Below are positions 39,977-48,480 of a stretch of DNA of 64,000 nucleotides, piece by piece (the stretch's first letter is position 1; the number at the start of each line of letters is the position of its first letter). The position numbers and the translations under genes are program-made. Under the pieces are notes generated by a model. That model did not search any database. It saw nothing but the letters and a program-made list of their open reading frames with translations, and was not told the DNA's origin. Source of the stretch: Sphingomonas mollis (GTDB lineage Bacteria; Pseudomonadota; Alphaproteobacteria; Sphingomonadales; Sphingomonadaceae); assembly GCF_016427505.1 (NCBI RefSeq), contig NZ_JAELXS010000009.1:1-64000 (forward strand). The letters run 5' to 3'.

Positions 39977-40105
39977 AGCCTGCCGACATAGGCGTCCGAT
40001 GCCGTGACGCAACCTCGATACGGTCGTTTCGGCCCTTCGCCGTTGCACGGGTTGCGATCGTCATCTATGCCCGGAGGCAGATGACAGATATGTCATGTTA
40101 AGTTC

Positions 40106-41734
40106 ATGTCCGATACGGACATTGGCTTCGACACCTTAGCGACAGGAGCCCTGGTGCCGTCCTCGAAATCCTTGCTGGCCACCGCCCGTACCGACGTGCC
40201 GGCCTCCATCGTGGTGGCGCTCGTCGCGCTGCCGCTATGTCTCGGCGTCGCACTCGCCTCCGGTGCGCCGCTCTTCTCCGGCGTGATCGCGGGCATCGTC
40301 GGCGGCATCGTCGTCGGTGCCCTGTCGCGATCCTCCTTGTCCGTATCGGGACCGGCGGCGGGCCTGACCGTCATCGTCCTGACCGCGATCGAGAGCCTGC
40401 CCTCGTTTCAGGTATTCACGCTGGCGGTGATGCTGGCCGGCGTGTTGCAGCTGGGATTTTCGTTTACGAAGGCCGGCATCCTGGCCGAATTCGTGCCCTC
40501 GTCGGTCATCACCGGCATGCTGGCGGCGATCGGCCTGATCCTGATCCTGAAACAGATCCCCCACGCCGTCGGCTTCGATGCCGAGGCGGAGGGCATCTTC
40601 GAATTCAGCACCGAGGCCGGCGTCAACACCTTCTCGCGGATCGCGGAGAGCCTGACCGGCAGTATCACGCCGGGTGCCACGATCATCGCGCTGGTGTCGC
40701 TCGTGTTCCTGTTCTGGTGGGACGCCGCCCGGCCGAAGCAGGGGCCGCTGCGGTTCGTGCCGGGGCCGCTGGTCGTCGTGCTGATCGGCGTGCTCGGCAA
40801 CGCGCTGCTCGGTGCAGTGAAGCCTGAGTGGCAGCTTGCCGCCAAGCACCTGGTGCAGGTGCCCAAGGCTGCGAATCCGTCCGAATTCATCGCGCTGTTC
40901 AGCCTGCCCGACTTCACCGCGATCGGCACCGGCGCGGTGTGGACCACCGCCGCCACGCTCGCCATCGTCGCCAGCCTCGAATCGCTGCTGAGCGTCAAGG
41001 CCGTGGACGAGATCGATCCCAAGCGCCGCACCACCGACAAGAACTGGGAACTGATGGCGCAGGGCGGCGGCAACATCGTCTCCGGCCTGATCGGCGGCCT
41101 GCCGGTCACGTCGGTCATCGTCCGCTCCTCGGCCAACGTCGATGCGGGCGCCGACAGCAAGCTGTCGACGATCCTGCACGGCACCTGGCTGCTGGTGTCG
41201 GTCGCGCTGATCCCCGCCGTGCTGAACCTGATCCCGCTGTCGGCGCTGGCCGCCGTGCTGATCGCGACGGGGTACAAGCTGACCAAGCCGAAGCTGTACA
41301 TCGCCCGCTTCAAACAGGGCTGGACGCAGTTCGTGCCGCTGGTCGTCACCGTCGTCGCCATCCTGTTCACCGACCTGCTGGAAGGGATCATGATCGGCAT
41401 GGTCGTCGGCTTCGTCTTCGTGATCGGGCGGAATTTCCGTACCGCGATCACGGTGGCGCATGACGGCGACGACTGGCTGGTCCGCGCCCGCCGCAACCTG
41501 TATTTCATCCACAAATATGAATTGCAGGAGCGGTTGGGGCTGGTGCCGGACGGCGCGAACCTGATGATCGACCTGACCTCGACCAGCTATGTCGACCTCG
41601 ACAACATCGACATCATCAACGCCTTCATCAAGAACGCGCAGTATCGCGGCATCGGCGTCGTCGTGCGCGGTGACATCGCCGATCGCAGCGCGCCGTTGAT
41701 CGACGCACCTGTTTCCGGGGTCCGGTTCGTATGA
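40106..41734 (+). CDS. SulP family inorganic anion transporter (probable bicarbonate transporter)
   Basis: 542-aa SulP/SLC26 transporter. About 12-14 hydrophobic segments occupy residues 30-450, including VALPLCLGVALASGAPLFSG, SSLSVSGPAAGLTVIVL and ESLLSVKAVDEID. A short STAS-like C-terminal domain follows (LMIDLTSTSYVDLDNIDIIN). Such proteins can carry sulfate, bicarbonate or dicarboxylates. The 4-nt overlap with a beta-carbonic anhydrase favours bicarbonate. A fused/adjacent CA is a recurring SulP arrangement. Confidence 0.9.
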   Translation: MSDTDIGFDTLATGALVPSSKSLLATARTDVPASIVVALVALPLCLGVALASGAPLFSGVIAGIVGGIVVGALSRSSLSVSGPAAGLTVIVLTAIESLPSFQVFTLAVMLAGVLQLGFSFTKAGILAEFVPSSVITGMLAAIGLILILKQIPHAVGFDAEAEGIFEFSTEAGVNTFSRIAESLTGSITPGATIIALVSLVFLFWWDAARPKQGPLRFVPGPLVVVLIGVLGNALLGAVKPEWQLAAKHLVQVPKAANPSEFIALFSLPDFTAIGTGAVWTTAATLAIVASLESLLSVKAVDEIDPKRRTTDKNWELMAQGGGNIVSGLIGGLPVTSVIVRSSANVDAGADSKLSTILHGTWLLVSVALIPAVLNLIPLSALAAVLIATGYKLTKPKLYIARFKQGWTQFVPLVVTVVAILFTDLLEGIMIGMVVGFVFVIGRNFRTAITVAHDGDDWLVRARRNLYFIHKYELQERLGLVPDGANLMIDLTSTSYVDLDNIDIINAFIKNAQYRGIGVVVRGDIADRSAPLIDAPVSGVRFV

Positions 41735-42372
41735 AACAGTCCAAGCAACTCCTGCTCGCCAACCGCGCCTGGGCGGTCGAGCTTACCGACGAGAATGCCG
41801 ATTTCTTCAGCCGCAGCGTCGCCGGCCAGAAGCCGGAATTCATGTGGATCGGCTGTTCCGGCAGCCGGGTCAGCCCGGAACAGAAAACCCAGTCGCTGCC
41901 CGGCCGGATGGTCATCCACAGCAACATCGCCAATCTGGTCAATCCCGAAGACCTGAACCTGATGAGCACGTTGCAGCACGCCGTCGACGTGCTGGCCGTG
42001 CCCAACATCATCGTCTGCGGCCATCACGGTTGCGGCGGCATCAAGGCGACGCTGAGCGGCAGCGCCACCGGCCCCGTCAAGCGATGGCTGGAACCCGCCC
42101 ATGCCGCGCTGTGCGATCATGCCGACGAGGTACATGCCCTGCCGGAGGGCGAGGCGCAGGTGAACCGGTTGGTCGAGGTCAACGTCCGCGACCAGCTCGT
42201 GAACCTCGCCCGCACCGACACCGTGCAGGCCGCGTTCGCACGTGGGCAGGACCTGACGCTGCACGGCTGGGTCTATGACATCCGCGACGGCCTGTTGAAG
42301 CCGCTGATGGAGATCGACCGCCACACCGCGCTGGATCAGGTCGGCCGACCGGAGCCGGTGCTGACGGTGTGA
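41731..42372 (+). CDS. Beta-carbonic anhydrase, catalytic-dyad Asp replaced by Gly
   Basis: 213 aa, similar in length and numbering to E. coli Can. Zinc ligands are present: Cys42 in WIGCSGSRVSP, and His98 and Cys101 in CGHHGCGG. The Asp of the Asp-Arg dyad (usual CSDSR) is Gly44 here, and the usual HRN is HSN (Ser64). Arg46 remains. Loss of Asp44 changes the fourth zinc ligand/dyad, so activity may be low, constitutively type I-like, or lost. The ATGA overlap with the SulP gene suggests it feeds or gates bicarbonate transport. Confidence 0.9.
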   Translation: MKQSKQLLLANRAWAVELTDENADFFSRSVAGQKPEFMWIGCSGSRVSPEQKTQSLPGRMVIHSNIANLVNPEDLNLMSTLQHAVDVLAVPNIIVCGHHGCGGIKATLSGSATGPVKRWLEPAHAALCDHADEVHALPEGEAQVNRLVEVNVRDQLVNLARTDTVQAAFARGQDLTLHGWVYDIRDGLLKPLMEIDRHTALDQVGRPEPVLTV

Positions 42373-42382
42373 TGTTCACCGC

Positions 42383-42411
42383 GCGACCGGCCTGATGAAG
42401 AGGCCGGTCGC
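42383..42411. terminator. Bidirectional hairpin between convergent genes
   Basis: Perfect 10-bp stem GCGACCGGCC / GGCCGGTCGC with a 9-nt loop between the carbonic anhydrase and the TonB-like gene. No U tract. Confidence 0.6.
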
Positions 42412-42422
42412 CGCGATATCCT

Positions 42423-44384
42423 TCAGCTCCCCATGACGAATTTTATGTTTCGCCATAGCGCCCCACAGCCAAGCCCTCCGTCAGGCCGATAGCTTTTGGT
42501 AAAACGGGCGCCGGTGATGGTCTTCACACCGGCATCCGTGAAGACAAAGGCGGGGTAGCTGACGATTGCGCGCTGGTTCACGACGCGGCCATTGGCATCG
42601 ACGTCGAACTCCGTCCGCGTCCAGCCCTCGAACCCCCAGCGCCGGGCTTCTTCCGGAAACGTGCCGCCCGCGCTCAGAAAGCGCGGTGGGGAATCGAGCA
42701 GGGCGCACTGACTGGCTTCCAGTCCGGTCTTCTCGAACGCTTGCCTCGCCGCGATCGTATCGCCGCTTGCCTGCGACCGTGACGCGATACGAACGAGCGC
42801 CCCGACCCGGAACGGATCGTTGGGCTTCAGGCCGGGATCGTCAGCGACCTGTCGCAGCAATGTCATGCCGCGCTCACCCTTTTGCGAATCGGCGAGGGTC
42901 AATCTCAACGCGCCACGTGCCTGCGCATCGTTGGCGAACAAGGGATCGGCCTGCAGCGGCTCGATGGCGCGCTGATAATCGCGATCCCGCCATGTCGCCG
43001 TGCCGGCCGTAGCCCGTTCGACCAGCGCCAGCCCCAATGATGCCGTGGCGGGTGCGGCGTTGGCCCGCGCAATCGACAGCGCCCGCACCGCAAAACCATG
43101 CGTCTCCTCACGACCGACCCGAGGATCGTTCATCAACGCGACGAGCAGCGGCAGGGAAGTCAGCGCATCGCCGTCTCCCCTGGCCTCTGCCGCGGCAAGG
43201 GCGGACCGGGATTTTGTCGTATCGGGCGCCTTCCCCTCTTCCACATCCTGATCCGACCGCAAGCCCTTCGTCGCCAGCCACGCGGTCAGGTCGTCAGCCA
43301 GCACGCGCGTCAACGTCGGGCGGGCAAACGCCGTCGTGCACCGTAATTCCACACGGACGTTGTGCCGGTAGAAAGCCGGCAATTGTTTTGCCTGTTCGGG
43401 CGACATGGACCAGTTGCGCGCGGCTCGGGCGAACTCCAGTCCCACCGCACCGCCGCCCGCAGCATAGACGGGCGTGGACCGGTCGACCTTGCCATCATCG
43501 GCGATCGAGAATTCCACGACCGCCATGTCGTTCGGTTTCAATCCGGCATCGCCCCCGCATTCGGGAACGGTCATGCCGCTGGCGGGATCGAAATCCGTGT
43601 TCGGTATCCGGCCGGCCCCGGTATAGGCCAGATACTCCCGCGCCCTGTCGGGCTGACCACCCAATATCAGGGCCAGCGCCGCATCGGCGCGCGCGGAAAC
43701 GTCATTGAGGTCGGTCTGCATGGTCAACCCGCCCATCAGCTTAACCGCACGCTGCGATTCGCTTCTGGCGGTTGCGAGGTCGCCCGAATTGAGCGCGAGA
43801 ACAGCGGCGCGGCGGGCAATCTGCGCGACCACCGCGGGTTCGACCTTGATGGCGGCGATCACCGTATTGGCGCGCGCCAGCGCAGCCTTCGCGCCTTCCG
43901 GATCGGTGAAGGTCAGGGTTTCGATCAGGCCGAACAGGCTGGTGAGTTTCTGCGCGGGAAGATCGGCCAGTTGCTCCGCCTGGGCAAAAGCGGTCGCCGC
44001 ACCGGCGTAATCGAGCGCCGCCATGGCGACCCGGCCGATCGTGAAATAGGCATCGTATCGGTCGCCACGTAACGACGCGTCCGTCGTCGGCAGTTTTTCC
44101 AACCCGGCCCGCGCCGCGGCGACCGCATCGTCGCTGCGCCCCAGCTTCCACAGGACATTGCTCTTGCGCACCAGCACGATCGCATTGCTGCGCGTCCCCG
44201 GCTTCGTCCGCTTCTCCAGCGCCTCCCACGCGCCCAGCGCGGCGGCGTGATCGGTGCCGGCGTCCAGCGCCGCCGCCGCCTCGAAATCCTGCTGTACGGT
44301 ACGTGCCGGCTGCTGCGCCGTGGCGGCCGACGCGAGCAACAGCCCGGCGCCGACGATCATTTTCCTGTTCACGCGAATCCCCAT
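42423..44384 (-). CDS. TPR-like periplasmic protein with TonB C-terminal-type domain
   Basis: 653 aa. The start at 44384 gives a basic N-terminus and a signal peptide (MIVGAGLLLASAATAQQ). A helical-repeat region (about 30-260, TPR/SEL-like, ALGAWEALEKRTKPGTRSNA) is followed by a TonB_C-like domain (IADDGKVDRSTPVYAAGGGA). Further helices lead to a second TonB_C-like end (EFDVDANGRVVNQRAIVSYP). TonB_C-type domains also occur in proteins that are not TonB. There is no TonB membrane anchor apart from the signal peptide. Function unknown; no receptor adjacent. Confidence 0.75.
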   Translation of the reverse strand: MGIRVNRKMIVGAGLLLASAATAQQPARTVQQDFEAAAALDAGTDHAAALGAWEALEKRTKPGTRSNAIVLVRKSNVLWKLGRSDDAVAAARAGLEKLPTTDASLRGDRYDAYFTIGRVAMAALDYAGAATAFAQAEQLADLPAQKLTSLFGLIETLTFTDPEGAKAALARANTVIAAIKVEPAVVAQIARRAAVLALNSGDLATARSESQRAVKLMGGLTMQTDLNDVSARADAALALILGGQPDRAREYLAYTGAGRIPNTDFDPASGMTVPECGGDAGLKPNDMAVVEFSIADDGKVDRSTPVYAAGGGAVGLEFARAARNWSMSPEQAKQLPAFYRHNVRVELRCTTAFARPTLTRVLADDLTAWLATKGLRSDQDVEEGKAPDTTKSRSALAAAEARGDGDALTSLPLLVALMNDPRVGREETHGFAVRALSIARANAAPATASLGLALVERATAGTATWRDRDYQRAIEPLQADPLFANDAQARGALRLTLADSQKGERGMTLLRQVADDPGLKPNDPFRVGALVRIASRSQASGDTIAARQAFEKTGLEASQCALLDSPPRFLSAGGTFPEEARRWGFEGWTRTEFDVDANGRVVNQRAIVSYPAFVFTDAGVKTITGARFTKSYRPDGGLGCGALWRNIKFVMGS

Positions 44385-44425
44385 CCCGTTTGATCGGCGG
44401 CACCGTGGCGTGCGGGAAGATGAAA

Positions 44426-44817
44426 CGCCAGAGGATCTGTAAGCCGGGTTCTGTCCTCCCCCAAAGGGGATGGGCGACCATTCCTCTACGACGACGCTTG
44501 CGCGCCGCCTCCAGCAACCAACCCGGACGGCAGGCGGAAACACGCCCGGACCTTGCGGCCCATGCCATCCCTATTCGGTCTTGCTCCCGGTGGGGTTTAC
44601 CATGCCGCTTCCGTTACCGGTCGCGCGGTGCGCTTTTACCGCACCCTTTCACCTTGACGCTGCCGAAGCACTGGGCCGAAGCCGCACGCCGTCTACTCTC
44701 TGTGGCACTGTCCCTGGGGTCGCCCCCGCCGGGCGTTACCCGGCACCGTCGTTTCGTGGAGCCCGGACTTTCCTCGCGCGGCCCGAAAGCCGCCCGCGGT
44801 CGCCCGATCCTCTGGCG
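44426..44817 (-). ncRNA. rnpB: RNase P RNA, class A
   Basis: About 392 nt on the minus strand. The 5' consensus GAGGAAAGTCCGGGCTCCAC (complement at 44756-44775) and the 3' consensus ACAGAACCCGGCTTAC (complement at 44439-44454) are both present. P1 is a perfect 12-bp pairing between CGCCAGAGGATC at 44806-44817 and its complement at 44426-44437, which fixes the ends. The mature 5' and 3' ends may extend a few nt. It lies between the TonB-like gene and the amidase, as the catalytic RNA of tRNA 5' processing. Confidence 0.97.
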
Positions 44818-44855
44818 TCGGCAGGCCCTAGCGGGCGGGTCGCCGCCCGCCAAGC

Positions 44856-45545
44856 TCAATCGTCGCCTTGCGGCCTCGGCAGCAACAACGCCAGCAGGAT
44901 CATCCGGCATTCGGCATCGATCTCGCCATCGATCAGTTCGGGGCGAAAGCGCCGCTGGAACGCCATGATCGCCGCCATCCGGTCGGTCACGTCGTAGCCG
45001 AACCGCTCCAGCGCCAGGCAGAATCCCGCCTCCGTCCAGTGCGGGTCCATCAAATTCCTGGTCGGCCGGGGCAGCGCCAGTCGCAACCGGGCCAGATCGT
45101 GCCACGGAAACAGCTCGCCCGGATCGCGCTTGCGCGCCGGGGCGATGTCCGAATGGCCGACGACGTTGCCGCGGGTGATGCGATGGCGCTCGACGATCAC
45201 GGCCACCAGCGGGATCAGCGCCGACATCTGTTCGGCCGGAAACGGGCGATACCCCCAGTCATGACCGGGATTGACGATCTCGATGCCGATGCTGGCGGAA
45301 TTGACGTCGTCGATCTCGCGCCAGTGCGACCGGCCCGCGTGCCAGGCGCGCTTGTCCTCGTCGACCATGCGCAGAATAGTGCCGTCCTCGGCGACCAGAT
45401 AATGGCACGACACCTTGGCCGCCGGATCGCGCAGCCGGGCGATCGCGCCCTCCGCATCGGGCATGCCGGTGTAGTGGAGCACCAGCATCGACACGGGCAA
45501 CGCGCGCTCGTCCCAGTTGGGGGACGGTGTGTCGATGATCGTCAT
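44856..45545 (-). CDS. N-acetylmuramoyl-L-alanine amidase, AmpD-like, with peptidoglycan-binding end
   Basis: 229 aa. Amidase_2 (AmpD) zinc ligands are in MLVLHYTGM (His about 24), GNVVGHSDIAPARKRDPGE (His and Asp) and CHYLVAEDG. The C-terminal region (EAGFCLALERFGYDVTDRMA, AIMAFQRRFRPELIDGEID) is a peptidoglycan_binding_1-type fold. No signal peptide is seen, in line with the cytoplasmic recycling AmpD role. It lies at the 3' end of the chemotaxis operon direction, about 60 bp after cheR. Confidence 0.9.
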   Translation of the reverse strand: MTIIDTPSPNWDERALPVSMLVLHYTGMPDAEGAIARLRDPAAKVSCHYLVAEDGTILRMVDEDKRAWHAGRSHWREIDDVNSASIGIEIVNPGHDWGYRPFPAEQMSALIPLVAVIVERHRITRGNVVGHSDIAPARKRDPGELFPWHDLARLRLALPRPTRNLMDPHWTEAGFCLALERFGYDVTDRMAAIMAFQRRFRPELIDGEIDAECRMILLALLLPRPQGDD

Positions 45546-45604
45546 GTCCGGCCGTTCTCCCGCATCGGGGCTTGGTGGCCGAAGATGCGCCCGCTCGCAA
45601 GCGA

Positions 45605-46471
45605 TCAGGCCGCGTCGCGCTCCCGCTCCGCCGTGGTCCGCTCGTAAAACCCGCGAAACCGGCGGCTCGGCTCGAACAGGCCGGTCTGCCCGATCACCGT
45701 CTCGCCCGCGCCCAGCACCAGCGTGCCGCCCGGCTTCAGCGCGCCGGCGATCAGGGCGAAGACCTGCGCCTTGGCCGGCGGCGACAGATAGAGCAGGACG
45801 TTGCGGCACAGCACCACATCGAACTTGCCCGCCGGCCCCCGGTCGCCGACCAGATTGAGCCGCCGGAACTGGATCAGCCGGGTCAGCTCGGGCTTCGCGA
45901 TCCAATCGGCGCCGTCGCCGTCGAACCAGTGCATCATCCGCCGGATCGGCAGGCCGCGCTGGATCTCGAACTGCGTGTACCGGCCCGCCCGCGCGCGGTT
46001 GAGCGCGGTGTCGGAGATGTCGGTGGCGACGATCTCCGGCACCGGCGTGCCGGTTTCCGCCTGTCGTTCGGCATAGAGCATCGCCAGCGATAACGGCTCC
46101 TGCCCCGTCGCGCACCCCGCGCTCCAGATACGAACGCGGCGGCCGTTCCCCTCATGCGCGACGATCGCCTCGGCCAGCTGGTCGAAGATCGGCAGGTCGC
46201 GATAGAACGAGCTTTCGCCGTTCACCAGCGCGTCGACGATCAGGTCGCCGACCGCCCGGTCGGTGCCGTCGAGCAACTGCATCACCAGCTGGTCGAGCGT
46301 GTCCAGCCCGCGGGCGCGCAGCAGCGGCTTCAACGCGGTATCCAGCCGCCACGATCGATAGCTGGACAATTGCTGGCCGGTCCGCGCCTCCAGCAGCGCC
46401 GCCAGCACGGTCATCGCCGATGGCGAACCGGGGATCGCCCCCACGACGGGCGGCGCCAGTGTCGCCGTCAT
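45605..46471 (-). CDS. cheR: Chemotaxis protein methyltransferase CheR
   Basis: 288 aa. It methylates glutamates of chemoreceptors with S-adenosylmethionine. An N-terminal helical domain (LAALLEARTGQQLSSYRSWR) precedes the Rossmann methyltransferase core, with SAM motif RIWSAGCATGQEPLSLAMLY (about 118-137) and later ATDISDTALNRARAGRY and FDVVLCRNVLLYL. The ATG at 46471 overlaps the cheB stop by ATGA. Receptor genes are not in the window. Confidence 0.96.
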   Translation of the reverse strand: MTATLAPPVVGAIPGSPSAMTVLAALLEARTGQQLSSYRSWRLDTALKPLLRARGLDTLDQLVMQLLDGTDRAVGDLIVDALVNGESSFYRDLPIFDQLAEAIVAHEGNGRRVRIWSAGCATGQEPLSLAMLYAERQAETGTPVPEIVATDISDTALNRARAGRYTQFEIQRGLPIRRMMHWFDGDGADWIAKPELTRLIQFRRLNLVGDRGPAGKFDVVLCRNVLLYLSPPAKAQVFALIAGALKPGGTLVLGAGETVIGQTGLFEPSRRFRGFYERTTAERERDAA

Positions 46472-47559
46472 GGCCGACGCCGCGTGGCGACCAGCCGGCC
46501 GATCGCGTCGGGGGGCAGCACCGCATCCGCCAGCCCCTGCATCGCGATCGCGCCCGGCATCCCCCAGACCACCGAACTCGCCTGATCCTGTACCACCACG
46601 CATCCCCCCGCCGCGCGAACCCGTCGCGCGCCCTCGGCGCCGTCGCGCCCCATCCCGCTCAGGACCACCGCCATCAGGCGGCGCCCGAACACCTCGGCCA
46701 GCGAGGACAGCATCGGATCGACCGACGGCAGGCAGCCGCTGGCCGCCGGGTCGGTGGTCAGTCGCACCGCCGCATTGCCCTCCCCCAGCGAGACGCAGCG
46801 CAGATGCGCGTCGCCCGGCGCCACGATCAGCCGGCCCGGCCTGATCCGCAGGCGATCGGTCGCGACATCGCACGGTCGCCCGGCCATCAGCGCCAGTTGC
46901 GCCGCGAAATAGGGCATGAAGGACGTCGGCAGATGTTGCGTCACCAGAATCGGCAGCCGGAACGTCGGCGGCAACGCGCGCAGCATCTGGCCGAGCGCGT
47001 GGATGCCCCCCGTGGACGCACCGATCGCGACGATATCATACGCGTCCTCGGCGGTGCGGGGCGGCGGCGCGACCGACGTCAGGGTGATCGGCGCCAGGGC
47101 GATCGGCGCCGGTGTCGGTGCCCGCCCCGTCGTCGATCGATCCGACAATCGCGACAGCCGATCGACCAGCCGCCGCCCGAAATCGGACGAAAGGCCACTC
47201 GCGTCCGGTTTCTCCAACGTATCGGCAGCGCCCAGCGCCAGCGCCTGCACGGTGGTCGCCGCACCATCGCCGGCGGAGGATGACACGATCACGATCCGCG
47301 CGCCGCGCCCTGCCGCCAGCATGTCGGGCAGCGCGGTCAGGCCATCGACACCGGGCAACGCCACATCAAGCAGGATGATGTCGACCGCCTCGTCGGTCAG
47401 GAACTGCAACGCCGCCGCGATGGTGCCGACCGCCGCCACCACCATGAACCGGCCATCCGCCTGGACCAGCCGGGTCAGCACAACCCGCGCGACGACCGAG
47501 TCGTCGACGATCAGCACGCGCACCGCCGGTGCCATCACGATCAGGGGTGCGAGCGCCAT
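46468..47559 (-). CDS. cheB: Chemotaxis response regulator / methylesterase CheB
   Basis: 363 aa. Receiver domain first (RVLIVDDSVVARVVLTRLV; phospho-acceptor in IILLDVALPGVDG about residue 65), then a Pro/Thr/Ala linker, then the methylesterase domain with IGASTGGIHAL (catalytic Ser), VTQHLPTSF (His) and LSGMGRDGAEGA (Asp). It demethylates receptors in opposition to CheR. The start at 47559 is used; an ATG at 47535 just before the receiver domain is possible. It overlaps cheR by 4 nt and follows cheY by 24 nt. Confidence 0.95.
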   Translation of the reverse strand: MALAPLIVMAPAVRVLIVDDSVVARVVLTRLVQADGRFMVVAAVGTIAAALQFLTDEAVDIILLDVALPGVDGLTALPDMLAAGRGARIVIVSSSAGDGAATTVQALALGAADTLEKPDASGLSSDFGRRLVDRLSRLSDRSTTGRAPTPAPIALAPITLTSVAPPPRTAEDAYDIVAIGASTGGIHALGQMLRALPPTFRLPILVTQHLPTSFMPYFAAQLALMAGRPCDVATDRLRIRPGRLIVAPGDAHLRCVSLGEGNAAVRLTTDPAASGCLPSVDPMLSSLAEVFGRRLMAVVLSGMGRDGAEGARRVRAAGGCVVVQDQASSVVWGMPGAIAMQGLADAVLPPDAIGRLVATRRRP

Positions 47560-47583
47560 CGCCGGATCAGCCCGTTGGGGGGT

Positions 47584-47949
47584 TCAGGCGACGCCGACGA
47601 TCTGCAGCTTGCTTTCCAGCGTGTCGCGATCGAACGGCTTCATCACATATTCGTCCGCGCCCGCATCGATCGCGGCACGGATGTACGCCATGCCGTTCTC
47701 GGTCGTGCAGAACACCACCTTGGGTCGCGTCGGGATCGACGAGTCGCGCAACGCGCGCAGGAAATCCATCCCGCTCATCACCGGCATATTCCAGTCGAGC
47801 AGGATCACATCGGGCGCGGACACCAGACATGCCTCCAGCGCCTCACGCCCGTCGCACGCCTCGCTGACCTGGAAATCCAGCGTTTCGAGGATGTGGCGCG
47901 CGACCTTTCGAATAACCTTGGAGTCGTCGACCACCAGACACGTCTTCAT
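47584..47949 (-). CDS. cheY: Single-domain response regulator CheY
   Basis: 121-aa receiver domain alone: acidic pocket VVDDSKV (about 7-9), phospho-Asp in VILLDWNMPVMSG (about 52), Thr in VFCTTEN, Lys in VMKPFDRDTL. In the chpT-cheA operon it could signal to the flagellar motor, or to another output as several alphaproteobacterial CheYs do. It is divided from cheW by about 100 bp of non-coding sequence that contains repeated GCGATCAGG-like words. Confidence 0.95.
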   Translation of the reverse strand: MKTCLVVDDSKVIRKVARHILETLDFQVSEACDGREALEACLVSAPDVILLDWNMPVMSGMDFLRALRDSSIPTRPKVVFCTTENGMAYIRAAIDAGADEYVMKPFDRDTLESKLQIVGVA

Positions 47950-48051
47950 GCGAACAGCCTTCCATCACATCGAGCCGCATTGTGGCAGCAAAGGGTAAGC
48001 GGGCGCTTAACGGACGCGCCATCGATCAGCGGTCGATCAGGCGGCGCTCGA

Positions 48052-48480
48052 TCAGGCGGCGACGGCCAGCGTGCCGGGGACCAGTGCGGCCAGATCGAGC
48101 ACCAGCATCGGTTCGTCGTCGCGCTCGACGATACCGATCGCACTGGCGCCCCACCGACCTTCCAGCGCAAGGCCGGACGACAACGGCATCGGATCGAACG
48201 GAAAGACGTCGTCGAACGCATCGACCAGAAAGGCATAGAAATGCCCGTCGAACTTCGCGATGATCGCGCGGCCCGCCTGCGGTGTGGGAGCAAGACCCAG
48301 CGCGACCCGCGTATCGATCACCGTCACCACCCGGCTGCGCAGCGCCGCCAGTCCGCGCACCGCCGCCGATGCCCGCGGCACCGCGACCACCGTGCCGATA
48401 TCGACCGCCGAATCGACCTGATCGGCGGGCACCGCGATCCAGCGGCCGGCGATCTGCGCGATCAGGAACAGGGCGCTCAT
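48052..48480 (-). CDS. cheW: CheW-like chemotaxis coupling protein
   Basis: 142 aa, single CheW domain that couples CheA to receptors: IAQIAGRWIAVPADQVDSAV, then VPRASAAVRGLAALRSRVVT with VIDTRVALGL, and the acid end LVLDLAALVPG. The last 4 nt of cheA (ATGA) overlap its start. Length and motifs are standard. Confidence 0.93.
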   Translation of the reverse strand: MSALFLIAQIAGRWIAVPADQVDSAVDIGTVVAVPRASAAVRGLAALRSRVVTVIDTRVALGLAPTPQAGRAIIAKFDGHFYAFLVDAFDDVFPFDPMPLSSGLALEGRWGASAIGIVERDDEPMLVLDLAALVPGTLAVAA

